Source: Sambucus nigra
Taxonomy: Eukaryota > Streptophyta > Magnoliopsida > Dipsacales > Adoxaceae
Direction of reading: 5' to 3'
Assembly (NCBI GenBank): GCA_949130495.1
Contig: OX422211.1
Coordinates: 441,696,219-441,760,218 of the forward strand
Length of the DNA stretch: 64,000 nucleotides
The position numbers were made by a program, and so were the translations under genes. Of the stretch, positions 34,432-46,119 are shown piece after piece. Position 1 is the first letter of the stretch; every line of letters begins with the position of its first letter. Below the pieces are notes generated by a model that did no database searches, was not told the origin of the DNA, and worked only from the letters and a program-made list of their open reading frames with translations.

Positions 34432-34856
34432 CACTGTTCTAAAAAACCCGCCTAGGCTCCGTCTAGGCACGCCTAGGCTTGAGGCTTGGGAGAAACGCCC
34501 CGCCTTAAGATTTTGACGCCTTATGCTTGGTAAAACCCTTAAGGCGTACTTTTTCTCTAAAAACAACAATGCTTTAGTGAAACGATATCGCCTTTTAAAG
34601 ATTTTTTTGAAAACCGGACTATTATCTCATCCAAAATAATAAAATTGTATTTTTATTTGCAAATATTCAGACATATTTTTATGATATGTACAATTTTAGT
34701 ATTTTAATAGCCTTGTTATGGTTAAAAAATATTAAAATATATTAAAAAGACCTAAACGCCTTTTCACGCCTTTTTACGCCAAGGCCCGCCTAGGCTTCTA
34801 AGGCTTAAGGCTTGGCCTCCACGCCTCGATCACGCCCCGCGTTTTTTAGAACCTTG
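34432..34856 (-). mobile_element. hAT MITE 2, opposite orientation
   Basis: It starts CACTGTTCTAAAAAACCC and ends CGTTTTTTAGAACCTTG, with exact 8-bp TSD CGAATAAG (34424-34431, 34857-34864). The interior matches MITE 1 in reverse. The empty site is intact in copies A and B. Confidence 0.9.
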
Positions 34857-34970
34857 CGAATAAGTGCACGCCCTATGCATAAGTTCACACCGCGTTAAAA
34901 CATATTTTACCCCGAACCAAATGGACCCTAGAGTAATTGGTGGTTTATTTTCCCTTTTGTAAGTTTATAT

Positions 34971-35559
<589 letters not shown>

Positions 35560-36115
35560 TGAAAGTGCATTGCTTTGTTATGCAAATTTCAGGCCGCATA
35601 TTTGTGTTAGCTTAATATTACTCCTATCATTATATATTGGGTTTACACGTATTTAATCCTAATTTTTCAAAAAAATTAACAGGTAATCCCATGACTTTTT
35701 CATTTTGGCTACACTACTATCATTTTTTGGTCCTTTCTACATTTAGGTGGTTTTGTCTCCTTTCAAATTGGGCAACAAATTCAGCTAAGAGATCCCACTA
35801 ATTAAAGCAGTTATGGGATGCAATTAACGATAATGAGGCTTTTAACTAAGGAAAAGAAAACATAGGATTGGCTTAAAAAAGAAGTAGTTGCAACAGGACT
35901 AGACACAAAATATCTATTATACATTTCTATTAGGTGAATAATGCATGGTATCATGTGAAAATGTCACTAGTAGTAGTGTAGCCAAAATATGGTGTGAGTT
36001 AATTTTTTTAAAAGGATATCATCAACGTCAAAAAAATTGAATTTTTTTTAACACCTAGCTGAATTGTTGAGAAAATAAAAGTCACATGTGAAAAACTTAT
36101 AGCCTTACACCATAA

Positions 36116-36886
36116 TCTATATTATACTTCTAAAACAATAGAAAGAGAGTTTAATGAGGGTCATTTATTGTCACTTTAAAATTCATTTCAATCAATTTCC
36201 TAGAAACTTCTCCCTTCTCCAAATCTTTTTGATTTCTAAAAAAAAAGTATCTCTCGAGATTCCCTCTTTACGTTTCTTCTCCCATAATACTTTCTCTTAT
36301 ATTTGGGCAATATATGAATTTAGTTGGTTCATGTATTATGAAATTCATGTATAGAAGTTTAAATGGAGGTTCATGTGTTTAGTCAATACATGCATTTAGT
36401 TGATTCATGTATTAGGATGTTCATGTATAGACGTTTAAATGGGGTATGTTTTAGTTAAAAAGTTAAATAATATTGGAGATAATATAATATGTAGGTTTTA
36501 TTTATGCAAGTTATTATGAATATATTTTTGCCAATCAAAATTTATTGTTTGACTTAAATAATGAGTTTTGCTTCGTTCATGTATTGTATAAGATATTAAT
36601 CTGGAATTATTTGTATAAATTGATATTAAATATAATAGCAGCACGAAAACACAACATAAAATCAATTATGATTTAAACATGAATATTATTGATCGAACTT
36701 AACTAAATGAAAATAACATGATTTATCATATTACGTTTGGGTCAGACTTATATCGATTTAGTCATGTTCGTGTGAGTTTTAAAATTACCACCCCGATATA
36801 ACTACGTTATAGACCACATATATTTATCGAAATATGATAGGGAAAAAAACTATATGCACCCGCGCATTGCGCGGGTTATATGCTAG
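36116..36886 (+). mobile_element. Non-autonomous Helitron
   Basis: The right end has the hairpin CCCGCG-CATTG-CGCGGG (36859-36875) followed by TTATATGCTAG and then T, the CTRR-type 3' terminus of Helitrons. The left end proposed is TCTATATTATACTTCT at 36116, preceded by A, as expected for A-T insertion. There is no Rep/helicase frame in the 771 bp. The 3' end is secure; the 5' end is inferred. Confidence 0.7.
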
Positions 36887-37312
36887 TATATAAGAACATG
36901 CGGTCCCTTCATCTTATTGCTAATTTATTTTCAATTGGATGCTCCAATATTTAACATGATATCAGAGCAAGCTATGTGACCCAACCCCTCAATTGATCCA
37001 CATCACTAAATATAAATATATGGATGTGTTACGCTCATATCATGTCGCACGTGTGAGGCTTCATCACTCATTATCAATTGATTTTGGATTGAATGCTCCA
37101 ATATCAAACAGGAACCAACTTTCCATGTAAACTCTAATGTCATTTATTTTCAATAATATTAAGAAATTTTCAAATGCATATTTTAAATTTCTGTAATCAA
37201 TCAAATATTCATCATTTCGTACTAATGTTTGATCCCACTTATTATCAATTTAAAAATCATTGAGGGTTACTTTTACAAATTTACCCCAAAATTAATAATT
37301 ATAACACATAAA

Positions 37313-37353
<41 letters not shown>

Positions 37354-37740
37354 CAACGATGTGGGTAGACCCCACTCAATTACACTTGGCTAAGCGCATA
37401 GTAACGTGATACTCGAGTCTTTATCCCTTAATGACAAATAAATAAAGTATAATTTTAAAAAAAGGTATAAGTTCTTAAAACATTCAAATAACGTTTGATG
37501 ATTAATTCATTTGAAATTAATTTATTAAAAATCAGTCTCAAATTCAAATTCCAAGTACTCTCATCATGCCATTTCCCAATTTAGAAGTCTACTTAGAGCA
37601 ACCTTTATGGGTAGTCTAAACTTCTATATATGCGGTACACATGTATGCTATGCGCTGGGTAAAAATCTAAATTTAGACATTGGCAGTGTAAAAAGTAACA
37701 CATATAGAATTGAACTAGTTTGTTTTTTTGTGGGACCCAA
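36887..37740. other. Non-coding interval
   Basis: AT-rich DNA with an (AT)n tract at about 37317-37349. Two related passages with the word ggatgctccaatat / gaatgctccaatat lie at 36939 and 37100, suggesting an old repeat. No gene seen. Confidence 0.4.
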
Positions 37741-38081
37741 CTTAAACGGAACATGTTATTCCGCGCAAGAAAGGAAGAAAAAATAAAAAAAATCAAATAA
37801 AAGTCTTAAGCGGAACATCTTATTCCGCCTAAGCAATTCAACAAAGTTTTCTTATTTGTATTTTGTACCCCATATGTTTGCAACCGCTTGATTAGTGTAT
37901 GGCAACGACTGTTTTTTTATTTTTATTTTTATGGCAACAACTACTTTTTTTTAAATGTCAACGGATATTTTTTTTAACAAAAAGCAGATGATTTCGGGGT
38001 ACCACATAATAACATAAGGCCTTTGGCGAGGGAAAATGAATTTTGGAGAACCCTTAAGCGGAACATGATGTTCTGCCTAAG
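37741..38081. repeat. Three 29-bp imperfect palindromes
   Basis: CTTAAGCGGAACAT followed by (NN)TATTCCGCCTAAG-like sequence occurs at 37741-37769, 37805-37833 and 38053-38081. Each is nearly self-complementary. Copies 2 and 3 differ at only a few positions, mostly in the centre. They are spaced 64 and 248 bp apart. Confidence 0.7.
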
Positions 38082-38089
38082 GGGTTGGA

Positions 38090-38160
38090 TTTTTCAGCAT
38101 GTTTTATTCCATTAATTGGTTACGACGTCTCCTTTAACTGGTTACGGCGTCGTTTTAGTC
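38090..38160. repeat. Short direct repeat with ACGACGTC/ACGGCGTC
   Basis: aattggttacgacgtc and aactggttacggcgtc follow one another 22-25 bp apart, just after the third palindrome. Function unknown. Confidence 0.4.
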
Positions 38161-38269
38161 TTCATACCTAATATTTGCACTTGCCCGTAACAATTTCGTT
38201 AGTTTTGATAGGATGTTTTTGGACTAATTGAGTGTAATTTTGGACTGTCCATAAGAGTTGCTCTTAGAC

Positions 38270-38470
38270 AACTTTCCATAGCAGAAACAAAGAAGTCAAT
38301 GATAACCAAATTGAAAACCCTACTAAAATCAACCCAACAAACATTCAAGTACATTAAAAAGCCAACACTATGCGAAACATGCTTTGACCATTTTTATGAA
38401 AATTATTATTGAAAAACAAAAAGTTCATTAGGCCCATGAAAGTACAACTGTAATTTCAATGCAAAACACA
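38270..38470. repeat. Duplicated flank, copy 1 (downstream of PYL pseudogene)
   Basis: The order of words caactttccatagcag, aacaaacattcaagtacattaaaa and attattattgaaaaac matches 39246-39465. It marks the left end of the older unit of the PYL tandem duplication. Confidence 0.6.
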
Positions 38471-38518
38471 CACAAAGAGAAAAGGGTGAGTGTGCTTTTT
38501 GCTCTATTATTAATTTTT

Positions 38519-38732
38519 ACCATGAGTAATGCTAATGATATCAAGATTGTATATCCCGTGCATTAAATTATTGTACCTATACTCGGGATATAATATTTTA
38601 ATGCATTTATGATACAAACCTAGTAAAAAAAGCACTTGGCACTCATCCTTTTTTATACCGAGCTTAGCCCTTAAAATATTCATTTGTTGATATTTAACGA
38701 TCAAAAGGGTCAAATACTCATTAGCATATAAA
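38519..38732. repeat. Possible MITE (low confidence)
   Basis: TAATGCTAATGATAT at the left is roughly inverted by ATACTCATTAGCATA at the right. No TSD was confirmed. The interval is absent from the sister unit at 39.4-40.0 kb, consistent with an insertion after duplication. Confidence 0.3.
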
Positions 38733-38939
38733 TTATTCTCAAAAAATTGGTATAAAATGTGTATGCATGACGATTTAAGCGATCAACACAAAGTACTCGG
38801 GCCAATGTTAGTATAGAGGAATTAATATGCCAAACACAAAATCACCTATATAAAACAAAACTACACTATATAAAAACCAATCTTAAACTATCAATAAATA
38901 TTACTAACTACCAATAATTATTAAACTTGAAAAAGGGAC

Positions 38940-39241
38940 ACCGCCGCTTCCACCACCATCACGACTACCACTATCAAATTTGATGTTGCTACCACAAGAA
39001 GTTTTTGTAAATTAAACTTCATAACTGTATTGGTAAATATCTACGTATCCTCCTTCATATTTCCCTCCAGTCATATCCACGACATAACTAACCGACACTA
39101 CCGTAAAAACCTTCCCACCACCATCTTTAAACTCATTCACCGACGTAGCAGATCGATAATTATTCAAACTATGTTCCCCACCAACCACCCCAAAACTCAA
39201 AACCATTTTCTCAACCTCCAAAATCTCTAACCTCTTAGTTC
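38940..39241 (-). pseudogene. Truncated PYL-family ABA receptor pseudogene
   Basis: Minus-strand reading begins at TKRLEILE (39240), aligned to STERLEILD of the intact gene. It continues through VVGGEHSLNNYRSATSVNEF and GGGKVFTVV. Everything before the gate-loop region is missing and a stop lies just upstream. Near 39052 a one-base shift is needed to keep alignment; the restored frame then meets a TAG where the intact gene has Lys, and continues to KFNLQKLLVVATS (about 39018-38980). Latch Arg is changed to Ser (GGEHSL). Truncation, frameshift and stop make it dead. It sits 0.8 kb downstream of the intact gene in the same direction. Confidence 0.85.
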
Positions 39242-39245
39242 TAGT

Positions 39246-39465
39246 TAGTTATAGTTAAACAACTTTTCATAGTAGATTGGAAGAATGCAATAATAACCCA
39301 TTTAACTTTCAACTAACAAACATTGAAGTGCATTAAAATGCCAAAAATATTTAAAAATGTTTTGACCATGGGATGAGTCGTGAGCTATTATTTATTGAAA
39401 AATAAAATGAGCATAGAAACTATAACCGAATTCACACTCAAAATAAAAGTCATTTGAATTTCAGA
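39246..39465. repeat. Duplicated flank, copy 2 (between pseudogene and PYL2-like gene)
   Basis: Matches 38270-38470 (caacttttcatagtag, aacaaacattgaagtgcattaaaa, attatttattgaaaaa). It begins only a few bases after the pseudogene's broken 5' end, which places the duplication junction there. Confidence 0.6.
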
Positions 39466-39574
39466 CTCCATTTAATTTATTATGTCATGTGTCACTTCAG
39501 GCATCAAAATTTAAGGTGTCATCAGTTAGGTTACTATTTTCATCCTTTTGACTGTTTTTTTGGTTATTTTCTGA

Positions 39575-39576
39575 CC

Positions 39577-39607
<31 letters not shown>

Positions 39608-39610
39608 AAA
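39575..39610. repeat. Poly(C)23-poly(A)13 tract
   Basis: 23 consecutive C are followed by 13 A. It lies about 450 bp downstream of the PYL2-like stop codon. The run length may be affected by sequencing or assembly error. Confidence 0.9.
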
Positions 39611-40054
39611 TATTATATAATGCTTAACAAATAGGGGCCTAATCTGACATATTATCCAAAATAAAATAAATGACTAAAATATACAAAAAAAAATTAAAAT
39701 CAATCTCCAACTTTCAAGAAACAACACAACCTACCAATACGATTTCAACCTTAAAAAAATGAAGATTTTGACTTGAGAACCTTGGTAATGCTCATATTTA
39801 GACTTTGGTGCCACCAATCTCCATTAAAAAAAACAAAAAAACAAAAAAAAATATAGACCTTGGTACCTTTTTTGTCCCTGGACTGGATGTTAAATTTCTT
39901 TAGACCGCCCTATATTTCGTGGTGAAACATTTACATTGAGAGTCGAAATTTGATCGAAATCTTGTAAAATGGCCATTAGTGGGGTACCCAAAATTAAAAT
40001 CGTCGAAAGAAATTAACACCGCTAGCACCATCTCCTCCTCCGCATCTTCCATCG

Positions 40055-40645
40055 TCATTGACCGCCATGCAAATCCGCCATTGCCACCAGCGCAAGCTTT
40101 TGCAAATTCAACTTCACAACCGTATCCGTAAACATCTTGGTATCCTCCCCGGTGTTCCCATCTGGTATATCCACCACGTAACTCTCCAACACCACCGTAT
40201 AAACCTTCCCACCGCCATCCCTAAACTCGTTCACCGTTGTAACCGAGCGATAATTATTCAACCTATGCTCCCCACCCACCACCCTAAAACTCAACACCCT
40301 CTTATCATCATCCAAAATCTCGAGCCTCTCCGTGCTCGTTGCAGCCGGTAATCCGGACACCACAGTGACTTCGCGTACGCTACCGACGCCACCATCACCG
40401 GCCGTCATTTTGCAACTCTTGATGAAGTGTTTGTACTTTTGTGGGTTGTTGAATTGGCGAACTAGTGGCCAAACTAAATTGGCTGGGGCATCGATGCGTT
40501 GGGTTATGAGGGACGTACATTGGTTTGGTGTGGGAATTTGTTCAAAAATATGGTATGTGTTTATGAGGGGTTGGAGTGTGAAGAATTCTGATGGGGTGAG
40601 GCCATGGGGGATTAGGGTTGGGGTTGGGGTTGGTGCTTGGGACAT
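40055..40645 (-). CDS. PYL2: PYL2-like abscisic acid receptor
   Basis: The 196-residue, single-exon protein is of the START/Bet v1-fold PYR/PYL/RCAR family. Family members bind ABA and then inhibit clade A PP2C phosphatases, releasing SnRK2 kinases, in cytosol and nucleus. Visible landmarks are [12 protein letters not shown] (43-54), ABA-carboxylate Lys in YKHF (K72), gate loop SGLPA (97-101), TSTERLE with E106, latch GGEHRL (124-129), Tyr in NNYRS (Y132), VVLESYVVD with E154, and KLNLQKL (178-184) with the pocket Asn. [11 protein letters not shown] and the N-terminal region place it nearest PYL2 of the dimeric subgroup. Position 75 is Ile, as in PYR1, where PYL2 has Val. The N-terminus is Pro/Thr-rich. 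Length and absence of introns fit the family. The start ATG (40645) follows a short leader and TATA box. Confidence 0.93.
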   Translation of the reverse strand: MSQAPTPTPTLIPHGLTPSEFFTLQPLINTYHIFEQIPTPNQCTSLITQRIDAPANLVWPLVRQFNNPQKYKHFIKSCKMTAGDGGVGSVREVTVVSGLPAATSTERLEILDDDKRVLSFRVVGGEHRLNNYRSVTTVNEFRDGGGKVYTVVLESYVVDIPDGNTGEDTKMFTDTVVKLNLQKLALVAMADLHGGQ

Positions 40646-40694
40646 TTTGATGATAAATGCGTAAGGAAGTTTTGGAAATGGGAAGAGGGAGTGG

Positions 40695-40701
40695 TTTTAT
40701 A
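40695..40701 (-). promoter_or_regulatory. TATA box of PYL2-like gene
   Basis: Minus-strand TATAAAA within ccatataaaacc lies 50 bp upstream of the start codon. It would give a short leader of about 20-25 bases. Confidence 0.55.
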
Positions 40702-40759
40702 TGGAAAAAGAATAAGGTGGTGGACAAACAACACATTCAAGAGTTTAGTTGAGAGACTT

Positions 40760-43700
40760 CGAGGGTGAGAGTTATCCATCTTTTTGACATATTTGCCCTT
40801 TGGGTTTTAATTTTAAATTATGACGTACTAAATGTTATATTAAATATGGGTCGTATTTGAATTGTGTATTTGCCGATTTTGGACTATTCTTATCGTGTAT
40901 AATGAATTCGTTCAAGTATTAGTATAGTTGTGTGTTTAATGAATCAAATTTAAATGAACTTAAAATTTCGTATCCGTCCTCTGGATTTCAATTTATAAGG
41001 ATATTTAGACGTTAGTACCAATTATTAATTCGTATTGACATTAACTTTTTTGAATATTTATTGACTTTTTTCTATCTCGCTTGTTAATTTTCACTTAGAC
41101 ATAATTATCAAGCCTCATGCATGTCACCTTTTAAAAAATAATAGAAGAGGTTTTTTATTTGAGTGTTTTTCATTTATTTCTTGTTTATATTATTTTTTGT
41201 TTGGTTCTCGCACTTTCAATGATTTTATTCATATATAAGTTTAAATGGACAATAACATAATATATACTAATGTCAATAGAAGTTAATGACATCTACTCAA
41301 ATATAAAATTATGTGTTATGGAGTTATGAAAGTTTGAAAGATATTTTTATTCTATAAATAACAGAATTTTTGGTTGCTATTGAGTTATAAATGTACCCTA
41401 AATTGTTGATCAATACATTTTCAATTTGACCAATTTCTTTGGATTGTGTTGTAATTTCCAAGTGCAAAATTGTCATTTAACATTTTTAAAATTATATGAC
41501 GTATAGAACTCATTAATATAGTATTCAAACCAGGTGAGTTCCAATTCATTAATATAAATTTGACTTTTTTCCATACAATAATGCCTTTATTATAAAATCA
41601 AGAGAGAGATATAGGTTGGGGTGAGAAATATATCTTATTCCATAACTGTATTAGGAAAGGTACGGCTGTCACACGATTATACTAATGATTTAACTATGTA
41701 TATCCCCATGTTCATGGGTTTAAAAATGATGAGGGCATATCCTACTTGCCCTCTAGAGGAAGATGCCTTGCCGTTTTGAGTAAGGTGTTTGGTCTTTAGG
41801 TTGGTGTAGAGTAGTTTAATAAATAAAAAAAGTATTGAGGATTTTAATAATGGGAAACTGAATTAAGTCAAATTATGGGTATGAAATAAACTATGATTAT
41901 TTCCCCTCTTTCTTTAGGGTGAAGGAAGACTCATTAAGCAAAAGAAAGAAAAAAGCATATGATAGGAAAGTTTAATCTTCAAGGCATTGCATTGATTGTA
42001 ATATTTTTGATTTTTTTTTAAATCGAATTCCTCCATAATTATTTCATTTTAAGTTTAGTATGTTTTACAAATTGACTTTCGGTTTAGTAACTATTTTGTT
42101 AGCCATCCATTAGATATAACGGTCATGTGGAAGGCACGCGACTTATTATAAAATTAAAATATTAAATAGTTATAAATATATGAAAAGAGGAGAAAAAATG
42201 CAATAAAGGTAAAACACAAAACAAAAGACAAATTAAATTAAATATAAAAAAGCATTGAACTGTACTTTCCCCAGACTCGCACCGCCATCCCACCATCCTG
42301 ACGTTGTTCCTCCACCACTCTTTCTCTCTCTCTCCTCTCTTTCTCGTGCACATGAAGGTGACAAAAGTGAGTAGGGTGTTGCCGGCGGGGAGTGAGCTGG
42401 AATATATTTCCTATTTTCTCCTTTTTTTAATTAATTTATTTGCTAATGGGTCACGTGTCTTACAAAATCAATTTATAAAAAAGTACTATTACGAAACAGG
42501 ATAATTATGGAGGTATATATGCAAAAGAAACTATTTTTTTATTTTAATATTGTGTTTGTAGCGTGGAAGCGATTAAGAATTTATTACTTTAGGAGCTAAA
42601 GTCTAATTTTGATTTTCTTTTTCAAAGTTAAGGGGGGAGAGAAAACTAATTTTAAGAGACAAATTACTATATAATAATCAAAATTAGGTAACATAAAATA
42701 TTGTTTATCTTAGAGACAATCGTCAATGTAGATGATTTTATATAAGGACTCATGGAAATATAGGTGTTTGCTTAGATAGACCAGAAAATGAGAATACAGT
42801 TGTTTTGATAATAAATGAGTGGATACTTATAAAAATAATAATAATAAATGAGTGAATTGATTAAAAATTAATCCTAAGAAGAAAAATAGTCATTTGATAT
42901 TGATTCGAATTTATAATACACTCTTAACTTGCAAAATATCAAAATCGTGGTGGATTTGTGAAGTTCATATATATTTGTCACAATTTAATTAACCCAAGAT
43001 TTTGTCAACTTATAGTTAAATTAGACAACAATTGCGGTTGAATTTTTTTTTAAAAATCTCCTGAAATAGTGTACCATGTGGTAATACTTAAAGCTAATAA
43101 GCGAAAAGAGTCCAAATTTATTAAGCTAAAACTTGATTTGTTAAAATATTAATGACTCAATAATTGGTTCCTCAATTTTAATAAATTATTAAATTTTCCA
43201 ACAATCACATTTGAAGCCCATTCTAAATCTCACTAATGAGAGTAAATAAATTTGATTTCTCTTTTAGAAATCAAATCAAGGTCAAGTTTGTAGAATCTCA
43301 AGTTGACCTATTAAAAAACATACGCTATTTAATTATTTTAATCTAGTTAAACAATTGAAATGATCCAATTAAGTCCAACGGTGAGGTCCAAGGGTTCTAC
43401 GAGCACTTTTAAGCCAATAATTATGCAAAGACTAATTGCTTTTGAATATACTATATAAGCACTTAAACTTGTGTTTTATGATCATCAACCTTGATAGATA
43501 TATCTTTGGTTTGACCTTCCAACCTATTTCCCCTAAAAAAGTCTTTTTTCCTTAAATATAAGTATAATTTGTATTTTAAGCTTCAGTAAATCTTCTGAAT
43601 ACAGTTTGTAATATAAAGTTTCAATTTTAGGACACTTAACAAGATTTTTGCAGGAACACTTTTTCCTTACCCAAATGAAGCAAATAACAAGTATTAAAAA

Positions 43701-44176
43701 TATTTTTAGAGTTTGCACCCTACATTTTATGTGGTTATTTGAGTTTGCATCCCATTTTTCTTTGAGTTTGCACACTACCGTTAGGAAAAAAACCTAAAAC
43801 TAGGAAAGTAAACAATAAAACTGTAAAGAATAGAAGAAGAAAGTAGAAAGACAAAAAAATCTCTATTTTACAATACCGCTACAGACCTATTTATACACAA
43901 AGGCATTGTCTTTTTTACCGAATATGAATATGACTCATTTAAAACACAATACGATTAGCACAATTCATGATTTCCCCCATCAAATTAAACATAATAGTAC
44001 ATGAATATATAAGAAAACCCACAAATAACATGAATGACAAAACTAACACGAGTCATAATTTATATGCGATGTCATGTGAAAACCTCCGGCATGAACCAAC
44101 ACAAACACAATATAACATGTCATATTCGCTTCTTTTGTATCATGTTATCAAGTAAATATAAAAAGAGTGACCCCCG
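40760..44176. other. Upstream intergenic DNA with no clear gene
   Basis: Long AT-rich interval upstream of the PYL2-like gene. I see no domain in the short frames and no well-bounded transposon. The stretch 42180-42410 is the only part with gene-like composition and is listed separately. Confidence 0.4.
42352..42415 (+). pseudogene. Possible 5' gene fragment (uncertain)
   Basis: An ATG at 42352 follows a CT-rich leader (42310-42345) and opens MKVTKVSRVLPAGSELEY, in a short GC-richer patch. It then runs into T-rich DNA. The look is that of a 5' UTR plus first codons of a gene cut off by rearrangement. I do not recognise the family and chance is possible. Confidence 0.2.
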
Positions 44177-44184
44177 ACATTACA

Positions 44185-44452
44185 TAGGGCTACATGAGAA
44201 TCGAGTTGTTCGTGTAAATCACCCGCTCGACTCATTTATCAGAAAATAAAACCGAGCTCAAATACAATCTTGACCTCGTTCAAAAATGAGATCACTGAGC
44301 TCGGTTTTGAACTTTAAACGAGCTCGACTCGAGTTCTACTCGTTCAAATTACGAGTTTAGGTCCTTTATTAAGCAAACGAATTGAGCTCGAACATGATCT
44401 TTGTATAAACATCGAGCTCGAATAAGCTCGACTCGGTTCGTTTGCCGCCCTA
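44185..44452. mobile_element. hAT-type MITE (GAGCTCGA-rich)
   Basis: The ends TAGGGCTACATGAGAATCGAG and (inverted) TAGGGCGGCAAACGAACCGAG match. Flanks ACATTACA (44177-44184) and ATATTACA (44453-44460) form an 8-bp TSD with one change. The interior repeats GAGCTCG and ACTCGTTCAAA words. Length 268 bp, no coding. Confidence 0.8.
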
Positions 44453-44460
44453 ATATTACA

Positions 44461-45451
44461 TAATGGTGCCCCGAAAAAAGTAGGGATATGTGTGTCCATT
44501 GGAGAAGTGAAAGGGTAAATCAGTTCTTCCCCCCTCCCCCCCCTCCTAAAAGGGAGAAAATGACAAGATGGCTATCGTTGAAAAGAGCAAGCTGTAGATT
44601 AGTGGATTTTCATGTGAGGAAACAAACTGCCCTTGTGATCCTAACTCCACTTTGCAGGATTCCCCATCACAGCTGGCCCCAGCTTCCCTAACTGCACCAA
44701 ATATCATGTTCCATTTATGTATACATATATTTCGTAAATTTCATGCCAAAGATAATATACTATAAATCTATTGATTATAGTTTTCAATAATGTAAATATT
44801 ACTTTATATATATACTATGTGAACAACTATTACATTATTGAATGGTCTATGATTTATAGGTCTTTTAGTTTTTTAAGGGGAAAATATTGGATGAAGTTCT
44901 CCCAAAATAATTTAATTCGTTACAGTATTTTATATATTTGCATATTCAATTTTCAATATTTAAAAAAAATTATATTGAGACTGTCATTATTTAAACCATT
45001 TGTTGAGTTAGACAATTATAAAAAAAATTCCAAAAATGTTCATATATCTTAATTCAAATTTCACCCACTTTTGCAGAGTTACTTGGCTAAATTTAGAGAT
45101 TATATTCACCAAATTTTATTTTTAAAAATTAATAGATTTCATAAAATTAGAATTTAAAATATTAAAGGCTATACTTTAGGACAATCAATATTTTTTTTTA
45201 GATTTGACTCCTGCTTTTATTTTTTCTTAATACTCCCGTCACCCTGTCTCACAACAAATATTTATTTTTTGGAGATTAAAAGTGGAATGAAAATGTTACT
45301 TGTCCTATATTTGAAATTAAAAAGTTGAGGAGTCCTAAATTAATAAATCACAAAATATAATTTAAGTAGCTAATAAAATTGAGAGGTCCACATGTGAAGT
45401 TCTTAATTTGCACATTTTAAGATCCTGACTGTGTTGCATGTATATATAACG
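44461..45451. other. Non-coding interval
   Basis: Contains a C-rich patch (44526-44548) and AT-rich sequence. The open frames here have no domain; a Pro-run frame at 44488-44691 is probably chance. Confidence 0.4.
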
Positions 45452-45690
45452 CTAACAAAGATTCAGCAATGATATGTGATATACGTCACTAACTTGTTTT
45501 TAACCCTTTTGTTTATAGGAAAATAATGGTTAGTTTAATAAACATCAGTTTCAGTACTATTGATTTTATATTCACAAAATTTCAGAGGTCAAGCAAAGGA
45601 GAAAGAAGATTAAAAGGATAAAAGTTTGGAAGGATACAGCAATACAGTTATGGACTTATGTCCTCTTCTCGACCAAAAGAGATGTTTTAT
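45452..45690. repeat. Dispersed duplication, copy 1
   Basis: Shares a run of words in order with 56815-57000 and 57757-57800: gtaacaaagattc-gcaatg, atgtcactaa, gaaaataatg-tta-tttaataaa, catcagtttcagtacta. After a gap come acttatgtc and accaaagaga. It is not a known transposon type, so it may be a duplicated piece of unique DNA. Confidence 0.6.
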
Positions 45691-45692
45691 AC

Positions 45693-46042
45693 CATGGCCG
45701 GCCCTGGACATGTGCCAAGTGGGCAATGGCACATGACGCATTTTAAAGTATGCATCTATATATATATATTTTAGGAGTCCAAAAATATTTTATGTATATA
45801 AAAATATCAATTTTTAAAATAAATTTAAATTTTTAGGGGCCGGTTTTTTAACTACCCAAAAACAATTTGTACAAAGAATGATTGAATTACACAAAAATCT
45901 CACTCAACTAAAATGGGCCCTAAAAAATAAGTTTAATTTTTAGCGCCCCATTTTAGGTATTTCATATCTTTGTACAATATTTATTTAAAGCGTCCTAAAT
46001 TAATTTTCGCACAGGGCACTTCCAATCTTAGTATCGGTCCTG
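45693..46042. mobile_element. hAT-type MITE (CATGGCCGGCCCT)
   Basis: The left end CATGGCCGGCCCTGGACATG is inverted at the right as CAGGACCGATACT. The exact 8-bp TSD TTTTATAC lies at 45685-45692 and 46043-46050. Length 350 bp; no coding sequence. Confidence 0.75.
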
Positions 46043-46119
46043 TTTTATACCAGCACACAAGGGAACTAACAATTGCAAACTCTTTTGAAGTAAATCTAAA
46101 AGATGAACATTTTAATAAA

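Noticed and set aside
36959..36975. gatatcagagcaagc as a primer binding site
   Set aside because: It is only loosely like TGGTATCAGAGC, and no LTR end or gag lies next to it.
40058..40664. Plus-strand open frames opposite the PYL2-like gene
   Set aside because: They are shadows of the GC-richer coding sequence on the minus strand.
44488..44691. 67-codon frame with a Pro run
   Set aside because: No domain; the Pro run is due to a C-rich patch and composition does not persist.
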